Assembly (NCBI GenBank): GCA_016650295.1
Contig: JAENWA010000118.1
Coordinates: 1-41,686, forward strand
DNA from: Desulfuromonadales bacterium
Lineage (GTDB): Bacteria; Desulfobacterota; Desulfuromonadia; Geobacterales; Pseudopelobacteraceae
DNA length: 41,686 bases
Direction: 5' to 3'
This document shows, one piece after another, positions 6,681 to 16,089 of the stretch (positions are counted from its first letter, which is position 1; every line of letters starts with the position of its first letter). The translations under genes were made by a program, and so were the position numbers. A model generated the notes under the pieces. It ran no database searches. It was not told the origin of the DNA and saw only the letters and a program-made list of their open reading frames with translations.

Positions 6681-9293
6681 TCACACCATTCGTTTCAGTT
6701 CATCCAGCAGGTTGAGTGCTTCCAGCGGTGTCAGGGTGGCGATGTTGAGCTTCTTCAGGCGCTGGCGCAGCTGGTCTTCGTTGGTCTCAAACAGGGAGAA
6801 CTGGGGTGACGGTTCCCTGGCCGGCTTTCTGCTGCTCTTGGCCAGGCGCGGGGCACCTTCCTCGAACTCGCCGCTCTCCAGGTTGCGCAGGATCTCCTTG
6901 GCCCGTTCGATCACGTCGGCCGGCATGCCGGCCAGGCGCGCCACTTGGATGCCGTAGGAGTGGGAGGCGCCGCCCGGGATGATCGTGCGCAGGAAGATGA
7001 CCTGATCGTTCCATTCCCGCACTGCGACCGTAAAATTCTTGATCCGTTCGCGGGTCACGGCCAGTTCGGTCAGTTCGTGGTAGTGGGTGGCAAACAGGGT
7101 CCGGCTGCGGCAGGCGGGGGTGTCGTGGATGTACTCGGCCACGGCCCAGGCAATGGAGACCCCGTCGAAGGTGGAGGTGCCGCGTCCGATCTCGTCCATC
7201 ACGATCAGGCTCCTGGGGGTGGCGTTGCGCAGGATGTTGGCCGCCTCCATCATCTCCAGCATGAAGGTGGACTGGCCGCGAGACAGGTTGTCGCCGGCGC
7301 CGACGCGGGTGAAGATCCGGTCGGCGATGCCGATGCGGGCCTCACTGGCCGGCACGAAGGAGCCGGCCTGGGCCATCAGCACGATCAACGCCACCTGGCG
7401 CATGAAGGTCGATTTACCGGCCATGTTGGGGCCGGTGATCATCAGGATCTGGTTCTCGCCGCCGGAGAGAAGGGTGTCGTTGGGTACGAAGCGCTCGGAG
7501 AGCCGCATGGCCTCAATGACCGGATGGCGGCCGTCCTTGATGTCGATCACGTCCGAATCATCCACCTGCGGCTTGCAGTAGCCGCGCTCCTCGGCCACCG
7601 TCGCCAGGGAGGTCAGCACGTCCAGCGTGGCCAGCCCGTCGGCGCTGCGGCAGATACGCCCGGCCTGGGCCGCCACCTGTTCACGGATCTCCTGGAAGAG
7701 GGTGTACTCCAGTTCGCAGATGCGGTCCTCGGCCCCCAGCACCTTCTCTTCGTAGTTCTTCAGTTCAGGGGTCACGAAGCGCTCGGCATTGGCCAGGGTC
7801 TGGCGGCGGATGTAGTCGGCGGGGACATTGGCCAGGTTGCTCTTGGTGATCTCGATGGAGTAGCCGAAGACCCGGTTGTAACGGATCTTGAGGGTCGAGA
7901 TGCCGGTGCGGGCTTTTTCCTGGGCCTCCAGGCGGGCGATGAAGCCCTTGCCCTCACTGCTGATGGCACGCAGCTCGTCCAGCTCGGTGTTGTAGCCGGG
8001 GGCGATGATGCCGCCTTCGCGCAGGGAGAAGGGGGGCGTCTCGATGATACCGCCTAGAATCAGGCCGCGCAGGTCTGTCAACGGGTCGATGGAGTGCTGC
8101 AGCGCGGCGATCAGCGGCGACTGCAGGCCGCTCAGGCGTTCCAGCAGGCCGGGCAGGTGGCAGAGGGAGTCGTGCAGCGAACGCAGGTCGCGGCCGCCGG
8201 CCGAGGCCATGCCGATGCGGCCGTTCAAACGCTCCAGGTCGGCGATCTCCTTCAGTCGCGCGGTCAGTTCCTCCCGCAGCGAGGCCTCCTCCAACAGCTC
8301 CTCCACCGCATCCAGCCGCCGGCGGATCGGCTCCAGTCCCACCAGCGGGTAGGAGAGCCACTGCTTCAGCCGGCGGGCCCCCATGGCGGTGGAGGTGCGG
8401 TCCAGACACCCCAGTAGCGAGCCGCTTTTTTTCCCCTCGGCCATGCTGGCGACGATCTCCAGATTGCGGCGGGTGGCGGCGTCCAGGGCCAGGTGCTCCG
8501 TCCGTTCGTAGACCTTGATGTCGCGCAGGTGCGGCAGGGCGCTCTTGCGGTTCTCCCGCAGGTAGTACAGGGCCGCCCCGGCGGCCACCAGGCCGTTGGG
8601 CATGGATGCCAGCCCCAGCGCCTCGGCCGAGGCCGCCCCGAACTGGCCGCACAGAAGAGAGGTAGCGTAGTCGCGTTCGTAGACCCAGCCCGGAGAGCGA
8701 GAGCAGCTCCGATCCACCAGAAATGCGCGCAGTTCGGCTGCCAGGGATTCCGGTTCCAGGCTGTCGCTCAGCAGCACCTCGCGCGGATTGATGCCAAGCG
8801 CTTCGGAGGCCGCGGCCGCTCCGCCATTCAGTTCGGTCACCCGGAATTCGCCGGTGGAGACGTCCAGCCAGGCACAGCCCCACTGGTCATCGCTGCCGCG
8901 ATGGAGCGCCAGCAGGAAGTTGTTCTCCTCCGGCCGAAGGCTTTCCGCCTCGATCAACAGGCCGGGGGTTACGACCCTGACCACTTCACGCCGCACGATC
9001 CCCTTGGCCTGCCTGGGGTCTTCCACCTGTTCACAGACCGCCACCTTGTGACCGGCCTCGATCAGCTTGGCCACGTAGGGCGCGGCGGAGTGGAAGGGAA
9101 TGCCGCAGAAGGGGATCTCGTCCGGGCCCCCTTTGTTGCGCGAGGTCAGGGCGATATCCAGGATGCGAGAGGCAATCAGGGCGTCGTCCAGGAACATCTC
9201 GTAAAAATCCCCCATGCGGAAAAAGAGGATCGCGTCGGGATAACCCGATTTGATCTCCAGGTACTGTCTCATCATGGGGGTCTGTTCTGCCAT
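6681..9293 (-). CDS. mutS: DNA mismatch repair protein MutS
   Basis: This 870-residue protein, close to the 853 of E. coli MutS, binds mismatches and uses ATP to recruit MutL. The mismatch-reading FYE motif lies in [11 protein letters not shown] near the N-terminus. Connector, lever and clamp regions follow. The ABC-type ATPase starts with the Walker [10 protein letters not shown] at 621, then has the Walker [15 protein letters not shown] and the ATHYHEL histidine switch. The reading frame is open to 9380, but [13 protein letters not shown] is the usual MutS start and GAAAGG lies upstream. A dimer/tetramer C-terminal helix ([13 protein letters not shown]) is present, so the gene is intact. 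It is the first gene of an unusual operon with V4R and cyclase genes; no mutL is in the window. Confidence 0.97.
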   Translation of the reverse strand: MAEQTPMMRQYLEIKSGYPDAILFFRMGDFYEMFLDDALIASRILDIALTSRNKGGPDEIPFCGIPFHSAAPYVAKLIEAGHKVAVCEQVEDPRQAKGIVRREVVRVVTPGLLIEAESLRPEENNFLLALHRGSDDQWGCAWLDVSTGEFRVTELNGGAAAASEALGINPREVLLSDSLEPESLAAELRAFLVDRSCSRSPGWVYERDYATSLLCGQFGAASAEALGLASMPNGLVAAGAALYYLRENRKSALPHLRDIKVYERTEHLALDAATRRNLEIVASMAEGKKSGSLLGCLDRTSTAMGARRLKQWLSYPLVGLEPIRRRLDAVEELLEEASLREELTARLKEIADLERLNGRIGMASAGGRDLRSLHDSLCHLPGLLERLSGLQSPLIAALQHSIDPLTDLRGLILGGIIETPPFSLREGGIIAPGYNTELDELRAISSEGKGFIARLEAQEKARTGISTLKIRYNRVFGYSIEITKSNLANVPADYIRRQTLANAERFVTPELKNYEEKVLGAEDRICELEYTLFQEIREQVAAQAGRICRSADGLATLDVLTSLATVAEERGYCKPQVDDSDVIDIKDGRHPVIEAMRLSERFVPNDTLLSGGENQILMITGPNMAGKSTFMRQVALIVLMAQAGSFVPASEARIGIADRIFTRVGAGDNLSRGQSTFMLEMMEAANILRNATPRSLIVMDEIGRGTSTFDGVSIAWAVAEYIHDTPACRSRTLFATHYHELTELAVTRERIKNFTVAVREWNDQVIFLRTIIPGGASHSYGIQVARLAGMPADVIERAKEILRNLESGEFEEGAPRLAKSSRKPAREPSPQFSLFETNEDQLRQRLKKLNIATLTPLEALNLLDELKRMV

Positions 9294-9378
9294 ACTTGCA
9301 AGCCTTTCGTCTGCTGCGGTGCGATGAGCCGTTGTATCACAGGGTATCCGGCTTTTCAAGGCGCAGGAGGTATTATTC

Positions 9379-9441
9379 ATGGTGCGTTTTGCGCAGCTCT
9401 GCTTGTGTTTTCAGGAATTAATGGTAATAATACTCAGATAA
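9379..9441 (+). other. Short 20-codon frame with a strong ribosome site upstream of the hybrid kinase
   Basis: A perfect AGGAGG (9365-9370) lies eight bases before an ATG (9379) that opens a 20-codon frame ending at TAA (9439-9441). It is 65 bases before the hybrid kinase start, which itself has only a weak ribosome site. It may be a leader peptide or the remnant of a deleted gene; I see no homology. Confidence 0.3.
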
Positions 9442-9505
9442 GAGCCTGCCTGACGGGTAGTGCAGCGCTGCTGATTAACCTCCAGGATACAGAAAACCAA
9501 ACCTG

Positions 9506-11938
9506 ATGCTGAAACTGTCCCTGCGCAAGAAATTCATAATCGGTACGGCGCTCCTGATACTGCTGATCGGTGGAGCGCTGGGTCTCCTGGCGCGCTTCGA
9601 ACTGCACAGCCGTTTTGAGGAAGAAATCTACAAACGCGGCCTGTCGATAGCCCGTTATGTTGCGGAAGCCGCTGAAATCCCCCTGATTACCGAAAACAAT
9701 GTCAGTCTTCAAATGCTCGTCAATGACTACCGCAAGATAGATCAGGATATCGGGTACATTTTCATTGTCAGCCCCGAAAAAAAACTGAAGGTTCACACGT
9801 TCGGCTGGCAGGTACCCCATGAAATTATCGGGCAGGCCATCAAGAATGCAGACGTGTCCCGGAATTTTGTAGAACTGCATTCCACGGACGGCCTTATTTA
9901 TGATATTGCGATGCCGATCCAGGGCGGTGCTCTCGGATATGTGCATGTCGGCCTGTATGAAGCGGTGGTTCAGAAAAGCGTCAATGGTATCCTGCTGAAA
10001 ATGTTGCCGTTTGTGCTGTGCATACTCGTCATCGGCATGCTCATGGCGATTGCGTTTGCGACTGCAATTACACGCTCGATCAAGCTGCTGACTCGTGGAG
10101 TCCGGCGATTCAGTGACGGAGAATTGAACGAAACCCTTTCCGTCCGGTCAGGTGACGAGATTGGTCAGTTGGCTGCCGCATTCAACTCCATGACCGGAAA
10201 GCTTCGCGCTACAACCGTATCGCGGGAATACATGGAAAACCTGATCGACAGTATGAATGAAGCGCTGATAGTATTTTCTCCCGAAGGGGTCATCCTGAGC
10301 GTCAATCGGGCTTACTGTGAACTGTTCGAACATCAGCCGGAAGACGTTATCGGTCGTCGAATCGACGAGTTTGAGGAGCAGAATGCCCCGGTCTGTACCT
10401 ATTCAGCCTTTCTGCATGCCCTGAAACATGGTCGTGTGCAAGGGATTGAGAGTGACTGCCTCACATCAAGCGGCAGGCTGGTATCGATGCTGTTCTCCCT
10501 GGCGGTTATGAAAGATGATGAGGGGTGGCCGCAGGCGGTAATCTGTGCCGCCCAGAATATCAGCAAACTGAAAAATGTGCAGGAGGCGCTTCACCAGAAA
10601 CAGGCCGAAATAGAAGTGGTCAACCGTAACCTGGAAGAGATTGTGGCATCGCGCACCGCAGAACTGGCAATCGGCAACGAAAGCCTGCGGTCGGAGATCG
10701 CCGAGCGTCAGAAGAAAACAGAAGAACTGCGGGTGGCACGCGATGCCGCGGAGTCCGCCAATCGTGCAAAAACGGAGTTTTTGGCCAACATGAGCCATGA
10801 GATGCGAACACCGCTCAACTCGATCATCGGGGGCACCGAATTTCTTGAGGATGCCTCGTATACACCCGACCAGCTGCGTTGTCTCGAAATGATCCGTGAC
10901 GCCGGCGACAGCCTGCTGGTGCAGGTCAATGACCTGCTCGATCTTGCCCGCATCGAGGCAGGCCAGCTGGAGTTGGTCGCACATGAATTTAACCTGGCGG
11001 ATACCCTGGAAGCAACGATTCAGATGCTGGACTTGAGTGCCCGGCTCAAGCAGCTGGACCTGTCCCTTGCCATTGCGGCGGATATCCCCCATTTTGTGAT
11101 CGGCGACCAGTCCCGGCTACAGCAGGTGATGGTCAACCTGGTTGCCAATGCCATAAAATTTACCGATACCGGTGGATCGGTTACGGTGTCGGCGCGTCAC
11201 AGCCGGTCTGAGCAGGATGCGGTTGAAGTCTGCTTTACGGTTCGTGATACCGGAATAGGTATTGATCCGGGCAAGATAGAGACGATTTTCGAAACCTTTA
11301 GCCAGGCGGATTCTTCCATCACCCGCCGTTATGGCGGCAGCGGACTTGGCCTGACGATCAGCCGGCGCCTGGTGGAGGCGATGGGAGGCTGTTTCACGGT
11401 TGAGAGCGTTCCGGGAGTCGGCAGCTCGTTTGCGTTCTGCATCAGATTCCCCTTGTCTGTCCGAGCGGGAGCAGGGCTGCGTACTGTACCGGGTGACATG
11501 GACGGCGGCGGGGGAGAGCAGAACGCTGCCGGTGCTGTCAGCCCGGACGTTTTTTCACGTCTGCTTCTGGTGGATGATTCCCTGGAAAACCGGGAACTGA
11601 TGAGACTTCTGCTGAAACGGCAACCGCTGGTTATTGATGAAGCCGGCAATGGACGTGAAGCCCTGGAACTGTTTGAGCAGAACCGCTACGCGCTGATATT
11701 GATGGATATCCAGATGCCGATCATGGACGGCTACACCGCTACCCGAATGCTCCGTCAGTTCGAGGCACGCAACGGGCGCAGCCGGACACCGGTTGTGGCA
11801 TTGACCGCGCATGCCTACGATGAGGATATTCGCAGATGCAAAGAGGCCGGCTGCGACGATCATATCGCCAAGCCGTTCAAGAAAAAGACGCTGTTGCAGT
11901 GTCTCGCCCGCTATCTCCACGGGATAGATCATGACTGA
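9506..11938 (+). CDS. Hybrid sensor histidine kinase (HAMP-PAS-HisKA-HATPase-REC)
   Basis: This 810-residue inner-membrane protein has transmembrane helices at about 8-28 and 166-188 around a roughly 135-residue periplasmic sensor. HAMP (about 189-240), PAS (about 243-355) and a coiled coil (about 360-425) follow. The HisKA box is NMSHEMRTPLNS with phospho-His H431. The HATPase domain has NAIKF (N box), DTGIGI and GSGLGL. The C-terminal receiver has phospho-acceptor D734 in LMDIQMP and the KPF lysine. This architecture runs a phosphorelay His-Asp-His-Asp. The matching Hpt is encoded by the next gene, overlapping by 8 bases, but the final response regulator is not evident nearby. The sensed signal is unknown. 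An in-frame stop just upstream limits the start to 9506. Confidence 0.93.
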   Translation: MLKLSLRKKFIIGTALLILLIGGALGLLARFELHSRFEEEIYKRGLSIARYVAEAAEIPLITENNVSLQMLVNDYRKIDQDIGYIFIVSPEKKLKVHTFGWQVPHEIIGQAIKNADVSRNFVELHSTDGLIYDIAMPIQGGALGYVHVGLYEAVVQKSVNGILLKMLPFVLCILVIGMLMAIAFATAITRSIKLLTRGVRRFSDGELNETLSVRSGDEIGQLAAAFNSMTGKLRATTVSREYMENLIDSMNEALIVFSPEGVILSVNRAYCELFEHQPEDVIGRRIDEFEEQNAPVCTYSAFLHALKHGRVQGIESDCLTSSGRLVSMLFSLAVMKDDEGWPQAVICAAQNISKLKNVQEALHQKQAEIEVVNRNLEEIVASRTAELAIGNESLRSEIAERQKKTEELRVARDAAESANRAKTEFLANMSHEMRTPLNSIIGGTEFLEDASYTPDQLRCLEMIRDAGDSLLVQVNDLLDLARIEAGQLELVAHEFNLADTLEATIQMLDLSARLKQLDLSLAIAADIPHFVIGDQSRLQQVMVNLVANAIKFTDTGGSVTVSARHSRSEQDAVEVCFTVRDTGIGIDPGKIETIFETFSQADSSITRRYGGSGLGLTISRRLVEAMGGCFTVESVPGVGSSFAFCIRFPLSVRAGAGLRTVPGDMDGGGGEQNAAGAVSPDVFSRLLLVDDSLENRELMRLLLKRQPLVIDEAGNGREALELFEQNRYALILMDIQMPIMDGYTATRMLRQFEARNGRSRTPVVALTAHAYDEDIRRCKEAGCDDHIAKPFKKKTLLQCLARYLHGIDHD

Positions 11939-12245
11939 TGCCGGAGTTGAAATGATACTGGTTGAGATCGATCAGGAACTGCAGTCTGTTATTCCCGTTT
12001 ACCTTGAAAGCAGGTGCAGGGATTGTACAGAGATTAAACACCTGCTGGCTTCGGGCAGCATGGATGGTATCATGTTTCTAGGGCACCAGCTGAAGGGTTC
12101 CGGCGGCAGTTTCGGGTTTGATGAGATCTCTGAAATCGGCGAAGCCCTGGAGCATGCGGTCCGGGTCCTGGATTTTGTCGGGATCACGTCTGCGGTTGAC
12201 CGGCTGGAAAGGTATCTGGAGCGGGTTTCGGTGATATACGTCTAG
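11931..12245 (+). CDS. Hpt-domain phosphotransfer protein
   Basis: This 104-residue single-domain protein has the Hpt signature HQLKGSGGSFGF, with the phospho-accepting histidine at H52 in a four-helix bundle. It overlaps the end of the hybrid kinase gene by 8 bases, so the two are translationally coupled. It should take phosphate from the kinase receiver and pass it to a separate response regulator or chemotaxis-like target. It is somewhat divergent at its C-terminus, but the key histidine, lysine and glycines are intact. A strong terminator follows. Confidence 0.88.
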   Translation: MTDAGVEMILVEIDQELQSVIPVYLESRCRDCTEIKHLLASGSMDGIMFLGHQLKGSGGSFGFDEISEIGEALEHAVRVLDFVGITSAVDRLERYLERVSVIYV

Positions 12246-12281
12246 CGATTTGACCGGAAACAGGAGAATTGGGGTACAAGA

Positions 12282-12311
12282 AAAAGGGTGAGCCTGACGG
12301 TTCACCCTTTT
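12282..12311. terminator. Bidirectional Rho-independent terminator between hpt and pta
   Basis: AAAAGGGTGAGCC, a four-base loop TGAC, then GGTTCACCCTTTT form a 13-bp stem with one G-U pair. The A/T flanks provide a U-tract in both directions, so it serves both convergent genes. Confidence 0.85.
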
Positions 12312-12333
12312 GTGTGGAATTTACTGTGAGGAA

Positions 12334-13338
12334 TCAGCCCTGTGCTGCCTGTACAGCCGTGATGGCGACAACGTTGACGATGTCGTCCACCGAGCAGCCG
12401 CGCGACAGGTCATTGACCGGTTTGGCCAGACCCTGGATGATCGGGCCGACCGCTTCGGCGCCGGCTACCCGCTCAACCAGCTTGTAGGCGATGTTGCCGG
12501 CATCCAGATCCGGGAAGATCAGGACATTGGCCTTGCCGGCCACGCTGCTGCCGGGCGCCTTCTTTTCGCCCACCTTGGGGAGCAGGGCCGCGTCGGCCTG
12601 AAGTTCACCGTCGATCTGGATATCCGGTTTGATCTGGCGGGCGATCTCCACCGCTTTGGTGACCTTGTCCACGTCGGCGTGACTGGCGCTCCCCTTGGTG
12701 GAGAAGGATAGCATTCCCACGCGGGCTTCCACATCCAGGAAGGCCTTGCAGTTGCCGGCGGTGGCCACGGCGATCTCGGCCAGGGCCTGGGCATCCGGGT
12801 TGGGGTTGACGGCGCAGTCGGCGAAGAGGATGATGCCGTTCTCGCCGAAGGTCGGGGTCTTGGTGACCATCAGGAAGAAGGAGGATACGGTCTTGATCCC
12901 TTTGGCCGGGCCGACGGTCTGGAAGGCGGCTTTGAGCACGTTACCGGTGGTGCCGGTGGCTCCGGCCACCTCGCCGCCTGCGTCGCCGTTTCTGACCATC
13001 ATGCCGGCGTAATAGAGGTTGTCCTCGGCGGTCAGAAGTTTTCTGGCCTCATCGGCGGTCAGCCCCTTACTCTTGCGCAGTTCCACCAGGTCGGCAACGT
13101 ACTGCTCAAGTTTCGGCGATGCAGCCGGGTTCAGCAGCTCAACGCCATCCAGGCTGACCCCTTTGGCAGCGGCTTCAGCCTGAATCTTGGACGGGTCGCC
13201 CAGGATAACGATTTTCGCCAGTCCCTCCTGGACGATCTTTTCCGCGGCAAACAGCATGCGCTCGTCGTAACTCTCCGGCAGTACCACGGTCTGCAGGTTC
13301 TTCCTCGCCTTTTCCTTGATCTGGTCAACAAGATGCAT
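12334..13338 (-). CDS. pta: Phosphate acetyltransferase
   Basis: This 334-residue protein is of the short, single-domain Pta class; there is no N-terminal regulatory DRTGG/CobB-like domain. It interconverts acetyl-CoA plus phosphate with acetyl-phosphate plus CoA, linking acetate and acetyl-CoA metabolism in the cytoplasm. Typical motifs are VLPESYDERML at the start, GATGTTGNVLKAAFQ, FADCAVNPNP, SFSTKGSASH and FPDLDAGNIAYKL. The start has a full AAGGAGG at the right distance. A strong promoter and a separate terminator upstream show it is transcribed alone. Acetate kinase, often its neighbour, is not in the window. A phosphate butyryltransferase-like function is less likely, given the close match to Pta motifs. 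Confidence 0.95.
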   Translation of the reverse strand: MHLVDQIKEKARKNLQTVVLPESYDERMLFAAEKIVQEGLAKIVILGDPSKIQAEAAAKGVSLDGVELLNPAASPKLEQYVADLVELRKSKGLTADEARKLLTAEDNLYYAGMMVRNGDAGGEVAGATGTTGNVLKAAFQTVGPAKGIKTVSSFFLMVTKTPTFGENGIILFADCAVNPNPDAQALAEIAVATAGNCKAFLDVEARVGMLSFSTKGSASHADVDKVTKAVEIARQIKPDIQIDGELQADAALLPKVGEKKAPGSSVAGKANVLIFPDLDAGNIAYKLVERVAGAEAVGPIIQGLAKPVNDLSRGCSVDDIVNVVAITAVQAAQG

Positions 13339-13377
13339 GAAGCGACCTCCTTGGGCAAATAATAAAACAGGGATCTA

Positions 13378-13406
13378 TTTATAGTCGAAATAGCAGGGGT
13401 GGTCAA
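13378..13406 (-). promoter_or_regulatory. Sigma-70 promoter of pta
   Basis: On the minus strand TTGACC (13401-13406), a 17-base spacer and TATAAA (13378-13383) lie about 40 bases before the pta start. Spacing and hexamers are near consensus. Confidence 0.7.
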
Positions 13407-13410
13407 ACAA

Positions 13411-13446
13411 AAAAAACCTGAAATATCAGGCTTTAGCGAGGCTAAA
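13411..13446 (-). terminator. Terminator-like hairpins upstream of pta
   Basis: Read on the minus strand, a 6-bp hairpin (TTTAGC/GCTAAA, 13432-13446) is followed by a 5-bp hairpin (CCTGA/TCAGG, 13417-13430) and a run of T. This probably ends the mazEF transcript before the pta promoter. The stems are short. Confidence 0.45.
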
Positions 13447-13527
13447 AAACTTTATTCAGCTTTGAAATTGGTAGGCCTTGCTGAGTGTCTTTGCGGGAGA
13501 TAAGAGAGTGAGTTTCATGAGATATCA

Positions 13528-13689
13528 GGAGTCTGTCGGACTTAGGGGAAATCTACTGCAAATCCGTCTGAACGGTCCATATTTCGCCGCTTTTTTGGTC
13601 AATAGAACAACTATTGACCTGCAAAATCAGCAAAATCTGTCCTCGCTCAGCCGAATTTTCGCTACGATTTCCTAAGTCCGACAATCTCC
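13528..13689. mobile_element. MITE-like element, 162 bp, with 19-bp terminal inverted repeats
   Basis: GGAGTCTGTCGGACTTAGG at the left end (13528-13546) matches the reverse complement of 13671-13689 at 17 of 19 positions. Inside is a perfect 9-bp hairpin, GGTCAATAG/CTATTGACC (13597-13605 and 13611-13619). There is no transposase; the one open frame across it (65 codons) looks incidental. Clear target duplications were not found. It sits between the mazF-like gene and the pta regulatory region, and with the flanking signals fills the 361-base gap at 13339-13699. It is probably a non-autonomous derivative of an insertion sequence carried elsewhere in the genome. Confidence 0.7.
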
Positions 13690-13699
13690 CAGTCGTCAG

Positions 13700-14035
13700 C
13701 TAAAGTGGCAAACCCAGTTGAACCTTGATCGCCCGTTCCACCTGCTTCAAATCCTTGTTGCTGATGCTCCCGACACAATTCTGAAGACGCTGTTTGTCAA
13801 CCGTGGCAATCTGATCGGCCATAGCCTTGTTTTCAGCGTCGTTCAAAGTGACTACCGCCTCGCTTGGATAGCATTTTCCGGTATTGCTGGTTATGCTGGT
13901 TAGGGGGATGACTTGAACACGATTGAGATGGGTATTGGCGGAGTTGTTGCTGATAATGATTGCCGGTCTGACTTTTCTGGTTTCAGAACCGACAGAGGGT
14001 TCAAAATTTATCCACCAGACTTCACCTCTTTTCAT
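13700..14035 (-). CDS. MazF/PemK-family toxin (endoribonuclease)
   Basis: This 111-residue protein has the family N-terminus MKRGEVWWINFEPSVGSE, the RPAIIISNN strand with the conserved arginine-proline, VIPLTS, and DQIATVDKQRL, in the usual order. MazF-type toxins cut mRNA at short motifs and stop growth when the antitoxin is lost. The open frame extends upstream, but the methionine at 14035 is the family start and overlaps the antitoxin gene by 14 bases. It forms an operon with that antitoxin, and the MITE-like element begins 11 bases past its stop. The protein appears full length and likely active. Confidence 0.93.
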   Translation of the reverse strand: MKRGEVWWINFEPSVGSETRKVRPAIIISNNSANTHLNRVQVIPLTSITSNTGKCYPSEAVVTLNDAENKAMADQIATVDKQRLQNCVGSISNKDLKQVERAIKVQLGLPL

Positions 14036-14252
14036 TGGCACTATCCCCCACAACGGCATTTGACCACTCCAACGCCTCCTTTTCTCGAACGCTGTCAGCC
14101 GCCATCTCACTATAGGCGGCATCAAGATCATTCACCTTAAGCTGTGGTTTGACAAGGTTCTCTATAAACTTGCTGATATTGCCACGACCGACAACCCGGC
14201 ATAATTCGTCGTACACCAGTTCATTCAAGGATATAGTCAGTTTTTTTTGCAT
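14022..14252 (-). CDS. Antitoxin of the MazF-like toxin (ribbon-helix-helix type)
   Basis: This 76-residue protein begins MQKKLTISLNELVYDELCRVVG, a ribbon-helix-helix DNA-binding N-terminus, and continues into an acidic/charged C-terminal tail (about 45-76) of the kind that wraps the toxin. GGAGG lies seven bases before the ATG at 14252, which decides between this and earlier in-frame codons. The gene precedes and overlaps the toxin gene, the normal order for mazEF. It should repress its own promoter; the stretch just upstream holds the direct repeat GGTGGTAGGTGGTA, a candidate operator. Confidence 0.85.
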   Translation of the reverse strand: MQKKLTISLNELVYDELCRVVGRGNISKFIENLVKPQLKVNDLDAAYSEMAADSVREKEALEWSNAVVGDSANEKR

Positions 14253-14454
14253 GGCGCTTCCTCCATTCATACCACCTACCACCTACGTAATACGCATACT
14301 ACCATTCGTCTTTACATGAATCCAGCTTTTTGATCACCAGCCAAATCACCGTGCAACCAAAGCTGACGGTTAAATTGAATGCTTATTTCGTGCTCATATT
14401 GCTCATTCCTGCGGGAACCGGGCAAGGGCGCAGGACCAGTATAAGCATGAGTTG

Positions 14455-15132
14455 TCACTTGAGGTATTTCAGCGGATCTTTCATTCCGGCCTCTGCAAAG
14501 CCCTTCAGCCGAAGCCGGCATGAATCGCATTGTCCACAGGATAGTCCCTCGGGTGAGGGATCGTAGCAGGAGTGGGTCAGGCCGTAGTCTACACCCAATG
14601 CAAGGCCGGTCGTGATGATCTCGGCCTTGGTCATGCTGATCAGCGGGGTGTGGATATGGAAGCTGCCGCTCCCCTCGACACCGGCCCTGGTTGCCAGGTT
14701 GGCCATGGTTTCGAAGGCTGCAATATACTCCGGCCGGCAATCGGGATACCCGGAATAATCCAGCGCATTGACGCCGATAAAGATGTCGAAGGCCCCCAGC
14801 ACTTCCGCCCACCCCAAGGCGAATGAAAGAAAGATGGTGTTGCGGGCCGGGACATAGGTTACGGGAATCTCACTTCCGACACCCTGTTTCGGGACGTCGA
14901 TATCGGCTGTCAGGGCACTGCCCCCCATCAGTCGCAGGTCAAAATCGACCACCAGGTGCTCTTGTGCCCCGAGTCGCACTGCATTGTCCTTGGCAACCTC
15001 CAGTTCGTAACTGTGTCGCTGGCCGTAAGAGAAGCTGATGGCGTAGGGCGTAAAACCTTTGTCTATGGCCATTGCCAGGCAGGTTGTGGAGTCAAGACCA
15101 CTGCTGTAGAGGACAACCGCTTTTTTTTGCAT
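14455..15132 (-). CDS. queC: 7-cyano-7-deazaguanine synthase QueC
   Basis: This 225-residue protein converts 7-carboxy-7-deazaguanine plus ammonia and ATP to preQ0, on the way to queuosine in tRNA. The PP-loop is YSSGLDSTT near the N-terminus (SGGLDS in most relatives; here the first Gly is Ser). [36 protein letters not shown] and the C-terminal zinc site [19 protein letters not shown] follow, with all four cysteines present. The ATG at 15132 is the family start; an upstream in-frame ATG at 15159 is unlikely. It is a single gene; queD, queE and queF are not nearby. A divergent exported-protein gene starts 90 bases upstream. Confidence 0.96.
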   Translation of the reverse strand: MQKKAVVLYSSGLDSTTCLAMAIDKGFTPYAISFSYGQRHSYELEVAKDNAVRLGAQEHLVVDFDLRLMGGSALTADIDVPKQGVGSEIPVTYVPARNTIFLSFALGWAEVLGAFDIFIGVNALDYSGYPDCRPEYIAAFETMANLATRAGVEGSGSFHIHTPLISMTKAEIITTGLALGVDYGLTHSCYDPSPEGLSCGQCDSCRLRLKGFAEAGMKDPLKYLK

Positions 15133-15222
15133 ATCGTTACCCCATGTTTGGAATTTCATAGAAGTTGTTTTTGTGATAGTATCAGAAAACAGAGGCTGGT
15201 GAATTCTAAAATAGGAGATTGA

Positions 15223-16071
15223 ATGAAAAAGTCCATGTTCCTGTCAATATCACTGTCGATATCACTCTGTTCACTTATTGCAGCCGGTGTCATGGCTGCT
15301 GAAACGCCTTCGGCGCCTGCTGCGCCTGCTGCGGCAGTTGAAAAATCATCGCCTGAAAAATCACCTGGTCACTCAGCCATGCCTGCGGCCTCTTCAAGCG
15401 CGGCCTCTGAGACTCCGGCGGCATCCGCTCCCGTGCCGCTGGCCGGCAAGGTGCTTCAGACCATGAATGCCGGTGGTTACACTTACATCTATATCGAACA
15501 GGCTAATGGCAAGAAAACCTGGGTGGCCGTGACCGAAACTTCTGTCAAGGTAGGGGCTCGGATGCGTTTCAAACCGGGTACGGAAATGGAGAAGTTTGAG
15601 AGTAAAGCCCTGAAGCGTACTTTTGATACGGTAATCTTCTCGGATGGTGTTCTTTCCGGTGCAGCGACTTCTACTGCTGATGCCGGCAAGGGTCAGGGCG
15701 TTTCCCCGGGCAGCCGGGGTGCGGTTAAAGAAAAAACCGCCAAAATTGCCGTGACAAAGGCTAGCGGTCCCAATGCCGTAACTGTGGCGGAGGCTTACAG
15801 CAACAGCGCCAAACTGAACAAAAAAAAGGTTGTTGTTCGCGGGCAGGTGGTTAAGGTTTCAAGCGGCATCATGAATAAAAACTGGATTCATATTCAGGAT
15901 GGCACCGGTTCCGAAAAGAATAAAACTCACAATCTGGTCTGTACATCCAGCAAAGATATGGCCGATGTGGGCGATGTTGTCACGATTAGTGGTACCCTGG
16001 TCAAGGATCGTGATTTTGGTTCCGGTTACAAATATGCCGTTATCATTGAAGACGGCAAAATCTCAAAATAA
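15223..16071 (+). CDS. Exported protein with two NrfJ/OB-fold-like domains
   Basis: This 282-residue protein has a signal peptide ending near ...GVMAAE (residue 26) and an Ala/Pro/Ser-rich linker to about residue 72. Two small beta-rich domains follow. The first (about 74-145) contains [18 protein letters not shown] and KTWVAV, like NrfJ-type c-type-cytochrome-associated proteins. The second (about 180-282) contains [27 protein letters not shown], like bacterial OB-fold (BOF/nucleic-acid-binding type) proteins. It acts in the periplasm. No ligand is predictable from sequence. AGGAG is 6 bases before the ATG. The pentapeptide-repeat gene follows after 18 bases and is probably cotranscribed. 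Confidence 0.75.
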   Translation: MKKSMFLSISLSISLCSLIAAGVMAAETPSAPAAPAAAVEKSSPEKSPGHSAMPAASSSAASETPAASAPVPLAGKVLQTMNAGGYTYIYIEQANGKKTWVAVTETSVKVGARMRFKPGTEMEKFESKALKRTFDTVIFSDGVLSGAATSTADAGKGQGVSPGSRGAVKEKTAKIAVTKASGPNAVTVAEAYSNSAKLNKKKVVVRGQVVKVSSGIMNKNWIHIQDGTGSEKNKTHNLVCTSSKDMADVGDVVTISGTLVKDRDFGSGYKYAVIIEDGKISK

Positions 16072-16089
16072 CAACCTGATGGAGGAAGA

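Noticed and set aside
6945-8057. 370-codon + strand open frame across mutS
   Set aside because: It is antisense to an intact mutS, is Gly/His/Val-rich in the way of a high-GC shadow frame, and has no ribosome site or domain.
13478-13675. 65-codon + strand frame spanning the MITE-like element
   Set aside because: It starts outside the element, ends in its right arm, has no ribosome site and no family.
14312-14812. 166-codon minus-strand frame over queC
   Set aside because: It overlaps queC in another frame; queC is intact and explains the region.
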